From Rhizobiaceae bacterium (lineage in GTDB: Bacteria; Pseudomonadota; Alphaproteobacteria; Rhizobiales; Rhizobiaceae), in NCBI GenBank assembly GCA_021648425.1, contig JAKISV010000153.1, forward strand, positions 1-6,571: a stretch of DNA of 6,571 bases, written 5' to 3'. Made by a program: the position numbers and the translations under genes. Shown in pieces: positions 6,501 to 6,571 of this stretch. The notes beneath the pieces are model-generated. The model made no database searches. It was not told the origin of the DNA and saw nothing but the letters and a program-made list of their open reading frames with translations. Position 1 is the stretch's first letter. Every line of letters begins with the position of its first letter.

Positions 6501-6512
6501 TCATGCGCATGA
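6501..6512. promoter_or_regulatory. 12-base perfect palindrome upstream of the PLP-lyase operon, possible operator
   Basis: TCATGCGCATGA is its own reverse complement and sits 18 bases before the start codon at 6482, a position where a repressor would block transcription or early elongation. A match to a particular regulator family cannot be claimed, and no regulator gene is in the window. Confidence 0.4.
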
Positions 6513-6552
6513 CATCGCATTGCCCGCTCACAGTCGTCAGTTTTGCACTGAG

Positions 6553-6568
6553 ATATGAACCATATGAA
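6553..6568. repeat. Short tandem-like direct repeat near the right edge
   Basis: ATATGAA occurs at 6553-6559 and again at 6562-6568, a 9-base period, in the AT-rich upstream part of the operon leader. It may belong to a promoter or binding site that continues past the window edge. The evidence is only the repetition itself. Confidence 0.25.
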
Positions 6569-6571
6569 TAT

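Overview
The window reads as bacterial, most likely proteobacterial. An alphaproteobacterium is my best guess, because the solute-binding protein closely resembles the DctP of C4-dicarboxylate TRAP systems known from that class. This rests on remembered family features, not on a search. Genes are tightly packed and base composition looks even by eye.

Layout: bases 1-284 hold the C-terminal end of a TctA-family permease (tripartite tricarboxylate transporter), cut by the left edge. A 101-base gap follows, with a near-identical 13-base repeat at 285-297 and 347-359. Bases 386-3492 hold a complete TRAP transporter on the + strand: dctP (periplasmic binding protein), dctQ (small membrane subunit) and dctM (large membrane subunit). 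A strong terminator-like hairpin lies between dctP and dctQ. dctQ and dctM overlap by ATGA.

Bases 3499-6482 hold three genes on the - strand, convergent with the TRAP genes. In transcription order they are a fold-type II PLP enzyme of the diaminopropionate ammonia-lyase type (6482-5391), an M24 pita-bread hydrolase with a GTG start (5398-4256), and an Asp/Glu racemase / maleate isomerase / arylmalonate decarboxylase-type enzyme (4254-3499). The first two overlap by 8 bases and the second and third are 1 base apart, so they almost certainly form one operon. The last 89 bases are the upstream region of that operon, with a 12-base perfect palindrome and a short direct repeat.

Working together (inference): the TRAP system probably imports a carboxylate, and the three enzymes look like a catabolic module for a small amino-acid-like or N-acyl/imide-type compound. 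That module would combine a C-N hydrolase, a PLP ammonia-lyase or dehydratase, and a two-cysteine isomerase/racemase/decarboxylase. The same fold classes occur in ectoine-utilisation clusters (EutA, EutB, EutD plus a TRAP importer), but the active-site details and missing partners argue against plain ectoine degradation. The substrate is unknown. Two active-site changes, Ala117 in the PLP enzyme and Thr319 in the M24 enzyme, are the most interesting specifics.
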